Source of the DNA: Lacrimispora sp. 210928-DFI.3.58
GTDB lineage: Bacteria > Bacillota > Clostridia > Lachnospirales > Lachnospiraceae
Assembly: GCF_020554865.1 (NCBI RefSeq)
Contig: NZ_JAJCIC010000018.1
Span: 1 to 64,000, forward strand
Length of the DNA stretch: 64,000 nucleotides
Reading direction: 5' to 3'
Positions 49,653 to 58,065 of the stretch are shown here, in pieces. Under the pieces are notes generated by a model. It was not told the DNA's origin. It saw nothing but the letters and a program-made list of their open reading frames with translations, and made no database searches. Each line of letters begins with the position of its first letter. Within the stretch, counting starts at the first letter, position 1. The position numbers were made by a program, and so were the translations under genes.

Positions 49653-50159
49653 ATGACAGAAGTGAAAAAGGAAGCGGAGGCAGTTGTCCAGGCTGAAGTA
49701 AAGGCAGCTGCACCAGTGGAAAAAGAGACAAAGACAGCAAAGAAGACAACAGCGAAGAAGACCACAGCAAAGAAGGCTGCAGAGCCAAAGGAAGCTGCGG
49801 AGAAGAAGCCAGCGGCAAGGAAGACCACAGCAAAGAAGGCCGCAGAGCCAAAGGAAGCTGCAGAGAAGAAGCCAGCAGCAAAGAAGGCTGCAGAGCCAAA
49901 GGCAGCAGCAGAAAAGAAGCCGGCAGCAAAGAGGACTACAGCAAAGAAGGCTGCGGAGCCGAAGGCAGCTGTGCATTTCCAGTTTGAGGGAAAGGACATT
50001 GTTGCAAGGGATGTGCTTGATAAGGCTGTAAAGGCATATCAGGAGGCACATGAAGGTGCAGAGGTGAAGGAGATCGAGCTGTACATTGTAGCCAGCGAGG
50101 GAGCCGCTTATTACGTAGTAAACGGCGAGGCATCTGATGACTACAAGATCATCCTGTAA
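49653..50159 (+). CDS. DUF6465-like protein with histone-H1-type Lys/Ala repeats
   Basis: 168 residues. The first ~105 are tandem Lys/Ala/Pro/Glu repeats (KKTTAKKAAEPKEAAEKKPA) much like bacterial histone-H1/HU-tail proteins. The last ~60 form a small domain (FQFEGKDIVARDVLDKAVKA, then YIVASEGAAYYVVNGEAS) that I associate with DUF6465. GGGAGG nine bases upstream favours ATG 49653 over the ATG at 49632. The tail may bind DNA or RNA or polyanions. A strong consensus promoter and terminator suggest abundant expression from a single-gene unit. Confidence 0.75.
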   Translation: MTEVKKEAEAVVQAEVKAAAPVEKETKTAKKTTAKKTTAKKAAEPKEAAEKKPAARKTTAKKAAEPKEAAEKKPAAKKAAEPKAAAEKKPAAKRTTAKKAAEPKAAVHFQFEGKDIVARDVLDKAVKAYQEAHEGAEVKEIELYIVASEGAAYYVVNGEASDDYKIIL

Positions 50160-50244
50160 GGCTGTAGGTGCCCTGTCTCACGAAACATGAACGAGACAAG
50201 ACACTCGCATCTGCCGGAAAGAGATTTTCAAACATGTTTTAAAA

Positions 50245-50296
50245 AAGGAAGCACATGGGGCTGCTGTATCGGATGGATGCAGCAGCCTTCCTTTTC
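50245..50296 (+). terminator. Terminator after the DUF6465-type gene
   Basis: AAGGAAG (50245-50251) with CTTCCTT, enclosing GGCTGCTG (50259-50266) with CAGCAGCC (50280-50287), ending TTCCTTTT. Confidence 0.75.
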
Positions 50297-50336
50297 TCTG
50301 TCATGTAACAAGGTAAAAGAGCGCAAGGAGGAAGGT

Positions 50337-51827
50337 ATGACACAGCTGCCGGAGGGCTTTAAGAAGCGGATGAGAGAACTGCTGGGGGAGGAATATGAGG
50401 CATTTGCCGCCAGCTATGAAAAGGAGCGTGTCCAGGGACTGCGGTTTAACAGCCTGAAGACGGCAAAGGGCCGTGAGGAAGGCTGGGAGACGGGGCTGGG
50501 AGCAGATATGGCGGACGTTGTCCGTGAGCGGGAAGGGCTGACCCTAAAGCATATTCCGTGGGTAAAGGAAGGGTATTATTACGGATCAGGCAGCAGGCCG
50601 GGCAAGCATCCCTTTCATGAGGCAGGCTTGTATTATATCCAGGAGCCCAGCGCGATGGCAGTGGCAGAGCTTTTAGATCCTGTGCCGGGAGAGCTGGTCC
50701 TGGATCTCTGCGCAGCTCCCGGCGGCAAGTCCAGCCATATTGCATCCAGGCTAAAGGGCAGAGGACTTCTCGTCTCCAACGAGATCCATCCCACCAGGGC
50801 TAAGATATTGTCTCAGAACATGGAGCGTATGGGTGCCGTTAATGTGGTTGTGACAAATGAGGATCCCCGGCGTCTTTCCGGGCGCTTTGAGGAGTTTTTC
50901 CACAAGATCATTGTTGACGCTCCCTGTTCCGGCGAAGGGATGTTCCGCAAGGATGAGGAGGCCAGAAATGAGTGGAGCGAAGAGCATGTGAGGATGTGCG
51001 CTGACAGACAGACGGAGATCCTGGATCGTGCAGCCCGGATGCTGCGGCCGGGAGGGAGGCTGGTATATTCTACATGCACCTTTGCCCCGGAGGAGAATGA
51101 GGGGACGATCCTAACATTTTTAATGGAGCACAAAGATTTTTATCTGGAGAAGGTACCTGCATATGAGGGATTTCTGGAGGGACGGCCGGACTGGGCCTCC
51201 TACAAAAGGCAGCTTCCCTGCAGCACAGAGGAGATCCGGGACTTCCATCTGGAGCATACTCTGCGCATCATGCCTCACAGGCTGGAGGGAGAAGGGCATT
51301 TTATTGCAGTGTTAAGAAAAAAGGAAGGGGATGTCAGGGAGCAGAAGAGAAAGGAACCCGCCTATCTTGACAAGAAAAAGGAGAAGGAATGCATGAAGTC
51401 TCTGGAACAGTTCCTGAGCGATACCTTACAGTCCCCGGAGAACTACCGGAAGCGGAAGGAATATGTGATGTTCGGAGATCAGTTATATCTTCTTCCAGCC
51501 CAGATGCCGGATATGAAAGGTCTTAAGGTACTGCGGCCCGGCCTCCACATGGGAACTCTCCTGAAAAACAGGTTTGAGCCCTCCCACGCCCTGGCCCTGG
51601 CACTGCTGCCGGGAGAGGCAAAGGGATCTTATGAAATGTCTGCAGATTCAGAAGCTGTCATCCGCTATCTGAAGGGAGAAGCTCTTCCCTGTGAGCCTGA
51701 AAGGCTTCACGGCAAGGAAAAGGGCTGGGTGCTGGTGTGCGTGGATGGAATCAGCCTGGGCTGGTGTAAGCTGGCAGGAGGCATTTTAAAGAACCACTAT
51801 CCCAAGGGACTGCGGTGGAAGGGATAG
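50337..51827 (+). CDS. RsmF-type rRNA (cytosine-C5) methyltransferase
   Basis: 496 residues, NOL1/NOP2/Sun family. SAM-binding DLCAAPGGKSSHIA; the two Cys of the m5C reaction are in VDAPCSGEGMF and YSTCTFAPEENEG. The C-terminal part matches the RsmF/YebU extension that contacts 16S rRNA (VMFGDQLYLLPAQMP). AAGGAGGAAGG precedes the ATG at 50337; the open frame to the left runs through the upstream terminator and is not used. Confidence 0.92.
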   Translation: MTQLPEGFKKRMRELLGEEYEAFAASYEKERVQGLRFNSLKTAKGREEGWETGLGADMADVVREREGLTLKHIPWVKEGYYYGSGSRPGKHPFHEAGLYYIQEPSAMAVAELLDPVPGELVLDLCAAPGGKSSHIASRLKGRGLLVSNEIHPTRAKILSQNMERMGAVNVVVTNEDPRRLSGRFEEFFHKIIVDAPCSGEGMFRKDEEARNEWSEEHVRMCADRQTEILDRAARMLRPGGRLVYSTCTFAPEENEGTILTFLMEHKDFYLEKVPAYEGFLEGRPDWASYKRQLPCSTEEIRDFHLEHTLRIMPHRLEGEGHFIAVLRKKEGDVREQKRKEPAYLDKKKEKECMKSLEQFLSDTLQSPENYRKRKEYVMFGDQLYLLPAQMPDMKGLKVLRPGLHMGTLLKNRFEPSHALALALLPGEAKGSYEMSADSEAVIRYLKGEALPCEPERLHGKEKGWVLVCVDGISLGWCKLAGGILKNHYPKGLRWKG

Positions 51828-51859
51828 AGGTACTGTTCACGGCCGATATCCCGCGAGGT

Positions 51860-51936
51860 GTTTTTTGTGAGTGAAGCGCAGCAAAAGTCACAAAAAACCC
51901 GAGGGTTGCGGCGCCAAACCGCGTTTTTTGCGGTTT
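51860..51936. terminator. Two inverted repeats between convergent genes
   Basis: GTTTTTTGTGA (51860-51870) is perfectly complementary to TCACAAAAAAC (51888-51898), and AAACCGC (51916-51922) to GCGGTTT (51930-51936). They separate the plus methyltransferase gene from the minus rluA-type gene and probably act as bidirectional terminators, though T-runs lie inside the stems. Confidence 0.5.
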
Positions 51937-51955
51937 GTGTGCATCGCGGAGCGCG

Positions 51956-52906
51956 TTATTGCTCACAGAACGGCTGCTTTTTAGCCGGGCTGTGAACAGT
52001 AACGGGATAGGAGGAAAGGCAGAGCCGTTCCATATCCTCAGGCAGCCGGGCGGTGAAAACCAAAGGCAGTCCGGTGAGCGGATGGACAAACTCCAGCTTA
52101 TAAGAGTGAAGCGGCTGCCTTCCGATCAGGCGGTAGTCGGGATTGTATAAGAAATCGCCGGGCAGGGGGTAACCGATGGAGGCCATATGGACGCGTATCT
52201 GGTGTGTGCGTCCTGTCTCCAGGCGCAGGCTTACCAGTGAAAGGTCATTTTCCGGGTGATAGGAAAGGCGTTTATAGTGAGTCACAGCCCTTTCTCCATG
52301 CTCCTCATCCACGTGGCGCTCGATGGTGGAGCCCTCCACCCGCCCGATAGGGCGGTCAATGGTCCCGGCTTCCGGGATCCTGCCGCAGACAAGGGCCAGG
52401 TATTCGCGCCTGATCAGCCGCTTCACCATCTGGTCGGAGAGAATACAGGCGCTGAGCATATGCTTTGCCAGGACAAGGAGGCCTGTGGTGTCACGGTCAA
52501 GGCGGTTGATGGCCCTGTAGACAAAGGGCTCCCCCTTCTGCCGGTAATACCAGGCAACGGCATTGGCCAGCGTGTTGTCAAAATGGCCCTGGGAGGGATG
52601 AATGGGAACTCCGGCATCCTTGTTGATCACCAGGATGTCTTCGTCCTCATAGACGATCGAGAGGGGAAGGGGCACCGGAAGGATCGTTTGGGAGTCCCCG
52701 TCCTCTGTGAGAAGGACAGTTAAGACCTCCCCTTCTATCAGGCGTCGGTTGGAGAAAATGGGCTCTCCGCCCATGGTAAGGCCGAAGGGGGTATTCTTTA
52801 GATGGATCAGGAGGCGGTGGGAATATCCCTTGCTTTTTAAAAACTGCAGGGCCGTCATACCTGCCTCCTGCCCGGTAATGGTATAGTTGATCTGTCGTTT
52901 GATCAT
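51956..52906 (-). CDS. RluA-family 23S/tRNA pseudouridine synthase
   Basis: 316 residues. An N-terminal S4-like region, then the catalytic motif INRLDRDTTGLLVLAK with the essential Asp, and LETGRTHQIRVHM. It isomerises uridine in rRNA or tRNA; the exact site cannot be read. Its ATG overlaps the stop of the DNA polymerase IV gene by four bases (cotranscribed, minus strand). The C-terminus carries a short non-conserved tail (SPAKKQPFCEQ). Confidence 0.92.
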   Translation of the reverse strand: MIKRQINYTITGQEAGMTALQFLKSKGYSHRLLIHLKNTPFGLTMGGEPIFSNRRLIEGEVLTVLLTEDGDSQTILPVPLPLSIVYEDEDILVINKDAGVPIHPSQGHFDNTLANAVAWYYRQKGEPFVYRAINRLDRDTTGLLVLAKHMLSACILSDQMVKRLIRREYLALVCGRIPEAGTIDRPIGRVEGSTIERHVDEEHGERAVTHYKRLSYHPENDLSLVSLRLETGRTHQIRVHMASIGYPLPGDFLYNPDYRLIGRQPLHSYKLEFVHPLTGLPLVFTARLPEDMERLCLSSYPVTVHSPAKKQPFCEQ

Positions 52907-54174
52907 GGGTTGATATCCTCGTTCCTGTTGAGATGCTTTTTCTTGCTGGCAGCATGGTCTGCCACGGCATCCTTTTGAAGGAAGCTGGCCCGCTTGATGA
53001 TATCCACGCCGTAGCGGCTGCGGATGGAGTCAACGGCCTTCTCAAATTCTTTCTTTTTCCTGGCCTTGGGGTCATCAAAGAGGCTCATCTGCTGAAATTC
53101 TTCATCGGAAATCTTTCCGGCCCTTACGCCCATCAGGCGCAGAGGCGTCCTATCCCAGAATTCCTTTAGCAGCTGGCAGGAGTACTGATACAGCTCGGAT
53201 GTGGAATCAGTGGGCTCGGAGAGAGCCATCTGGTGGGACCTTGTCCGGAATTCCCAATCCCGCAGCTCCACGCAGACATTGCTGCACAGTACGTGATCCG
53301 CCCGCAGCCTGGCTCCCACGGTCTCGCAGAGGGAGAGGAGCACCTGGCAGGCGCTGTTGTAATCGGAGATATCCTGGGACAGGGTAATGCTGTTGCCGTA
53401 GGCCTTGTTGATGGGATCCCTCTCTGCCACCGGGGAGTCGTCTATGCCATTGGCATATTGATGGATAAGAACTGCGTATTTTTCACCCAGATGGGCCTTT
53501 AGGAGGTCAAGGTCACAGGCGGCAAGCTGGCCAATGGTGTGCAGCCCCAGATTTTCCATTTTCTTCTGGGCGGCACCGCCCACGAAAAACAGCTCCCGAA
53601 TGGGAAGAGGCCACATTTTAGCAGGGATCTCCTCCCTGAACAGTGTATGGCATTTGTCCGGCTTTTCAAAGTCAGAGGCCATTTTGGCCAGAAGCTTATT
53701 GGGAGCGATGCCGATATTTACGGTGAAGCCCAGTTCGTGTTTGATGCGTTCACGTATCTCATTTGCCACGTTGAGAGGACTGCCGAACAGATGGATGGTT
53801 CCCGTCATATCAAGAAAGGTCTCGTCAATGCTGAATTTCTCGTGGTCCGGCGTGTATTCGTCCAGCAGCTTCATCATCCGCCGGGAGCATTTGATATAGA
53901 AATCGAAGCGGGAGGGGACCACTACCAGATCGGGACATTTGCGCAGGGCCTGGGAAAGGGGCTCGCCGGTGACAACGCCGCAGCGCTTGGCAAGAGGTGA
54001 CTTCGCCAGCACGATCCCATGGCGAGTAGAGGCATCTCCCCCTACGGCAGAGGCAATGGTGCGCAGGTCCAGGGCCTCAGGGTCCTGGCTCAGCCGGTAG
54101 ACACATTCCCAGCTCAAAAAAGCGGAATTTACATCAATATGAAATATCAGTCGGTTCTGTGGTGATCCTTCCAT
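52903..54174 (-). CDS. dinB: DNA polymerase IV (Y-family)
   Basis: 423 residues. Palm motifs HIDVNSAFLSWE (metal Asp) and KFSIDETFLDMTG (acidic pair), then the little-finger domain. It copies past DNA lesions. Clostridial DinB variants with this FLSWE pattern are usual. First gene of the dinB-rluA pair, with a consensus promoter at 54218-54246. No LexA/DinR box was recognised in the promoter. Confidence 0.92.
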   Translation of the reverse strand: MEGSPQNRLIFHIDVNSAFLSWECVYRLSQDPEALDLRTIASAVGGDASTRHGIVLAKSPLAKRCGVVTGEPLSQALRKCPDLVVVPSRFDFYIKCSRRMMKLLDEYTPDHEKFSIDETFLDMTGTIHLFGSPLNVANEIRERIKHELGFTVNIGIAPNKLLAKMASDFEKPDKCHTLFREEIPAKMWPLPIRELFFVGGAAQKKMENLGLHTIGQLAACDLDLLKAHLGEKYAVLIHQYANGIDDSPVAERDPINKAYGNSITLSQDISDYNSACQVLLSLCETVGARLRADHVLCSNVCVELRDWEFRTRSHQMALSEPTDSTSELYQYSCQLLKEFWDRTPLRLMGVRAGKISDEEFQQMSLFDDPKARKKKEFEKAVDSIRSRYGVDIIKRASFLQKDAVADHAASKKKHLNRNEDINP

Positions 54175-54217
54175 AAGACCTGGCAGCGGCTCCTTTCTTC
54201 TGCATCATAATAGCTTC

Positions 54218-54246
54218 ATTATAACAGAATGTGTGTTCGGTTTCAA
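54218..54246 (-). promoter_or_regulatory. dinB promoter
   Basis: On the minus strand TTGAAA (54246-54241) and TATAAT (54223-54218), spacer 17. Confidence 0.7.
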
Positions 54247-54316
54247 GCGATCTGCCTGTAATAAATCGGTATTCTATGGAATAGGATGCAATAAAGGCAA
54301 AAAGGTGGCGGCTTGT

Positions 54317-55579
54317 TTGAAGCGTTGTTTTCTATTTTTATTGATCTGCTGTATCCTGTTTCCGGGCCTGGGAGAAGCATGGGCGGTGGAGGAAGGCTCT
54401 GACAGCAAGGAGCCGCAGGCTCTTACTCTCTATGCCCAGTCAGCTGTCCTTATGGATGGGGACAGCGGGCGTATCCTCTATGGAAAGGGGCAGGAGATCG
54501 TGCGCCCCATGGCAAGCACAACAAAGATCATGACATGTATCCTGGCGCTGGAGCTGGGCAGTCTGGATGATAAAGTGACAGCGTCTGCCGAGGCAGCATC
54601 CCAGCCAAAGGTCCATCTGGGGGTCAGAAAGGGGGAAGAATACAGGTTGAAGGACCTGCTCTATGCCCTGATGCTGGAATCCTATAACGATGCTGCTGTT
54701 ATGATCGCGGAGAGTGTTGGCGGCAGTGTGGAGGGCTTTGCTGGTCTGATGAATGAGAAGGCAGAGGAACTGGGCTGTACGGATACCTATTTTATTACGC
54801 CGAATGGCCTGGACGGAGTTAAGACGGATGAGAATGGCGAGGAACACATCCATTCTACCACGGCAGCCGATCTGGCAAGGATCATGCGTTATTGCGTCAG
54901 CCAGTCTCCTAAGAGAAAAGAATTTTTAGAGATTACGGGAACCCAGAATTACAGCTTTACAGATACCGAAAAAAAACGCTCCTTCCAGTGCACCAACCAC
55001 AATGCACTGCTCCATTCCATGGAGGGAGTGATATCCGGAAAAACCGGATTTACCGGAGGAGCGGGCTATTCTTATGTAGGGGCATTGAGGAGTGAGGGGC
55101 GGACATATATCATTTCCCTTCTGGGCTGCGGCTGGCCGCCTCACAAGACCTACAAATGGTCGGATGCAAGGCAGCTCTACCGCTACGGAATGGAGCACTA
55201 CAGGCTGGTGGATGTATTTGAACCGAAAATATTAAGTCCTGTGCCTGTGAGAGGGGGCATCTGCTGGGAGGAAGGGGAACATGCGTCCCAGGTGGAGCTT
55301 TCCTGGGGAAAGGATGGAGAGGAAACAGGCCTTCCCGTCCTTCTGAGAGAGGGGGAGCAGGTGGAGGTGACAGAAAGGATCCCTTCCTTTTTAAATGCGC
55401 CGGTGGAAGCGGGACAACAGGTGGGAAGTGTGACCTACAGCCTGGATGGCCTGGTCTTAAAAACATATCCTCTTTATGCAAAGGGAGCCGTGGAGCAGAT
55501 GACCTGGAGGAAGGCGGGAGTGCATATTTTGGAATGTTTTCTGATCATGCCTAATTATTTAAGCTTTTCTTACAAATAA
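54317..55579 (+). CDS. D-alanyl-D-alanine carboxypeptidase (DacF-like)
   Basis: About 420 residues. The start is taken as TTG 54317 because AAGGTGG lies eight bases upstream and a signal peptide begins there (KRCFLFLLICCILFPGLGEAWA, shown in two parts: KRCFLFLLICC and ILFPGLGEAWA). Penicillin-binding motifs are complete: ASTTKIMT (SxxK), ESYNDA (SxN), SGKTGFTGGAG (KTG). It trims the terminal D-Ala of stem peptides. A C-terminal beta domain (PBP5_C-like) and a hydrophobic amphipathic end (ECFLIMPNYLSFSYK) follow. The DacF type is often sporulation-linked. Confidence 0.9.
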   Translation: MKRCFLFLLICCILFPGLGEAWAVEEGSDSKEPQALTLYAQSAVLMDGDSGRILYGKGQEIVRPMASTTKIMTCILALELGSLDDKVTASAEAASQPKVHLGVRKGEEYRLKDLLYALMLESYNDAAVMIAESVGGSVEGFAGLMNEKAEELGCTDTYFITPNGLDGVKTDENGEEHIHSTTAADLARIMRYCVSQSPKRKEFLEITGTQNYSFTDTEKKRSFQCTNHNALLHSMEGVISGKTGFTGGAGYSYVGALRSEGRTYIISLLGCGWPPHKTYKWSDARQLYRYGMEHYRLVDVFEPKILSPVPVRGGICWEEGEHASQVELSWGKDGEETGLPVLLREGEQVEVTERIPSFLNAPVEAGQQVGSVTYSLDGLVLKTYPLYAKGAVEQMTWRKAGVHILECFLIMPNYLSFSYK

Positions 55580-55609
55580 GTGGAAACTGTGAACTTTCCT
55601 GCGTTTCAG

Positions 55610-55639
55610 TTGACATGGGGCGGCTTTTGTCATTATAAT
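55610..55639 (+). promoter_or_regulatory. Promoter of the glucosaminidase-like gene
   Basis: TTGACA (55610-55615) and TATAAT (55634-55639), spacer 18. Confidence 0.7.
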
Positions 55640-55691
55640 AGGATTAATGTCATAAATTTACATGTCGAATTCTACAGGAGAACCATACATA

Positions 55692-57977
55692 ATGAAGGGA
55701 AAAATATATAAAAGAGGTCTGGCGCTGATGCTGGGCCTTGTGCTTGCGGCACAGGGAACAGGGCTGGGCTTTCGGCCTTTTCATGAGATATTTGATTCCT
55801 ATGCATATACAGGGGCGGCCACAGTAAAGGCCTCCTCTCTTAATGTCCGCAGCGGAGCCGGAACGAACTACTCCTCCGTAGGCAGGCTGGCAGCAGGGAC
55901 ATCGGTAAATGTGATCGGAGAGCAGAGAGGTACGGACGGCAATGTCTGGTACCAGATCCAGTACACAGGAACAGGCGGTGCGGTGAATACTGGCTTTGTT
56001 TCGTCTGCTTATGTGCGTCTCCCTGTCTCTTATTCTGCTGATTCCAATTTTGAGGCATATCTGACTTCGCAGGGATTCCCGGAAAGCTATAAAAATGGTC
56101 TAAGGCAGCTCCATGCCCAGTATCCCACCTGGGTGTTTAAGGCAAAGAATACAGGCCTGGACTGGAATACAGTGATCGAAAATGAATCTCTGCTGGGACG
56201 CAACCTTGTGTCCTCAGGCAGCGTCTCCTCATGGAAATCAGTTGCAGACGGCGCCTACAACTGGGATAACAGTACATGGACAGGCTTTGACGGGAGCAAC
56301 TGGGTGGCGGCCTCTGAGGATATTATCCGTTATTACATGGACCCCAGGAATTTTTTAGATGAGACCTATGTGTTCCAGTTTCTGTCACACGGATATAATT
56401 CCGCTACTCAGACAAGAGAAGGCTTAAGCAGCATGGTAGCCGGTACATTCTTATCCGGCACCACCACCTCTACAGGCACAGGCGGAAGCGATTTTTCGGC
56501 AGGTTCGGGAGGCAGCTCCAGCAGGACTTCCACGAAGGGACCGGGAAAAAGCAGCTCCTATGATGACAGCCAGCATGGCCCTGGAGTATCGGGAAGCAGC
56601 GGTTCCTCCGGCAGCCAGAGCAGCGGCTCCTATAGCGTGAGCCTGTCCGGGCCCAGCGGGACAAGCACCGGCAGCGCAAACGGTGCGGGCCAGGGGAGCC
56701 CGACCAGCGGCAGCCAGGGGAGCCCGTCCGGCGGCAGCCAGGGAAGCACAAACGGAGCCAGCCAGGGAGGCGTGAGCGTCAGCCTGGAAGGCCCCCAGGC
56801 CTCTGTCACACCAAGACAGCATAATTTTGTAGCAGTCAGCGTCAGCCTGACGCCGCCAGGGGCAGACAGCTCCCAGAGCGGTCCTGTGGGGACTGCAGGA
56901 ACCGTGACAACGGGAAATGCACCAGGCTCCTCAAATACAAGTGCGCCAGGAAGCCCTAACGGAAGCGGGACAAATGCAAGCGCAGGCAGTGCACCCGGAG
57001 GCTCCGGCTCTCCCGGCACAGCAGGCACGGTCCCGGCAGGAAGCGAAGCTACCTATATTGATATTCTGATGAATGCGGCCGCCCAGTCAGGGGTAAGCCC
57101 CTATGTGCTGGCAGCCATGATCCTTCAGGAGCAGAGTACGGACGGCTCCAGTCCGTTGATCTCCGGCAATTATTCCGGTTATGAGGGATATTATAACTTT
57201 TTCAATGTGGAGGCATACCAGTCAGGCTCCATGTCAGCTATCCAGATGGGACTGCGCTATGCGTCCCAGTCAGGCTCCTACGGACGTCCGTGGAATACGG
57301 TGGAGAAATCCATACTGGGCGGCGCCCAGAACTATGGCGACAACTATGTAAAGGCAGGCCAGAATACATTTTACTTAAAGAAATTCAATGTCCAGGGCCA
57401 AAACCTTTATAAGCATCAGTATATGAGCAATGTCCAGGGAGCAGCCTCGGAGGCGTCAAAGCTGGCCCGGGCCTATACATCCAGCTTAAAGCAGTCTGCC
57501 CTGGAATTTGAGATCCCGGTATACCAGAATATGCCGGAGGCTCCCTGCGTTGCACCTACAGGAGACGGAAGTCCCAACAACAAGCTGAACAGCCTGGGTG
57601 TGGACGGCTTTGGACTGACACCGAGCTTTAACAGGGATACAGAAAGCTATCAGCTGATCGTGGATTCCTCTGTTACACAGGTTTATGTAACAGCAAATCC
57701 GGCAGACGGCAATGCTTCCGTATCAGGAACTGGAAATATTGCGCTGCAAAATGGAACAAATGATATTACCATATCTGTGACAGCAAAGAACGGCAGCATA
57801 AGGTACTACACCATCCACGTAGTAAAACAGGATGGAGGACCGACGGCAGGCAGCGGCGGAGGTGTTTATACCTCGCCGGGAGGCGGTCCGGGAGGCTCTA
57901 ATGGGCCAGGCGCTTCGGATTCCGGGGCATCGGGCCCGGGCGGAAGCAATGTGACCATTGTGGAGATACAGCCCTGA
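55692..57977 (+). CDS. Secreted SH3/glucosaminidase protein with cadherin-like domain
   Basis: 761 residues. Signal peptide (LALMLGLVLAAQGTG), a bacterial SH3 domain (ATVKASSLNVRSGAGTNYSS), and then a region seen in clostridial N-acetylglucosaminidases (YMDPRNFLDETYVFQFL). A ~210-residue Ser/Gly-rich linker follows. The glucosaminidase-type part continues (MILQEQSTDGSSPLISGNYS, GYYNFFNVEAY), and a cadherin-like beta-sandwich (LTPSFNRDTESYQLIV) ends it. The low-complexity linker splits the catalytic region, which is odd. Outside the cell, it likely cleaves glycan strands. AGGAG lies 11 bases before the ATG. Confidence 0.85.
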   Translation: MKGKIYKRGLALMLGLVLAAQGTGLGFRPFHEIFDSYAYTGAATVKASSLNVRSGAGTNYSSVGRLAAGTSVNVIGEQRGTDGNVWYQIQYTGTGGAVNTGFVSSAYVRLPVSYSADSNFEAYLTSQGFPESYKNGLRQLHAQYPTWVFKAKNTGLDWNTVIENESLLGRNLVSSGSVSSWKSVADGAYNWDNSTWTGFDGSNWVAASEDIIRYYMDPRNFLDETYVFQFLSHGYNSATQTREGLSSMVAGTFLSGTTTSTGTGGSDFSAGSGGSSSRTSTKGPGKSSSYDDSQHGPGVSGSSGSSGSQSSGSYSVSLSGPSGTSTGSANGAGQGSPTSGSQGSPSGGSQGSTNGASQGGVSVSLEGPQASVTPRQHNFVAVSVSLTPPGADSSQSGPVGTAGTVTTGNAPGSSNTSAPGSPNGSGTNASAGSAPGGSGSPGTAGTVPAGSEATYIDILMNAAAQSGVSPYVLAAMILQEQSTDGSSPLISGNYSGYEGYYNFFNVEAYQSGSMSAIQMGLRYASQSGSYGRPWNTVEKSILGGAQNYGDNYVKAGQNTFYLKKFNVQGQNLYKHQYMSNVQGAASEASKLARAYTSSLKQSALEFEIPVYQNMPEAPCVAPTGDGSPNNKLNSLGVDGFGLTPSFNRDTESYQLIVDSSVTQVYVTANPADGNASVSGTGNIALQNGTNDITISVTAKNGSIRYYTIHVVKQDGGPTAGSGGGVYTSPGGGPGGSNGPGASDSGASGPGGSNVTIVEIQP

Positions 57978-58065
57978 TATGCAGCCGTATGTCTGTGCGG
58001 ATGATCGGCCACCGTTCACAGACAGTCATTGCGAAGGATTAATATACAGAAGGTAGGAAATGATG

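Noticed and set aside
49607..49999. Ala/Phe-rich minus-strand frames opposite the Lys/Ala repeat gene
   Set aside because: Produced by reading the AAG/GCA repeats backwards; the plus frame has the promoter, ribosome site and domain.
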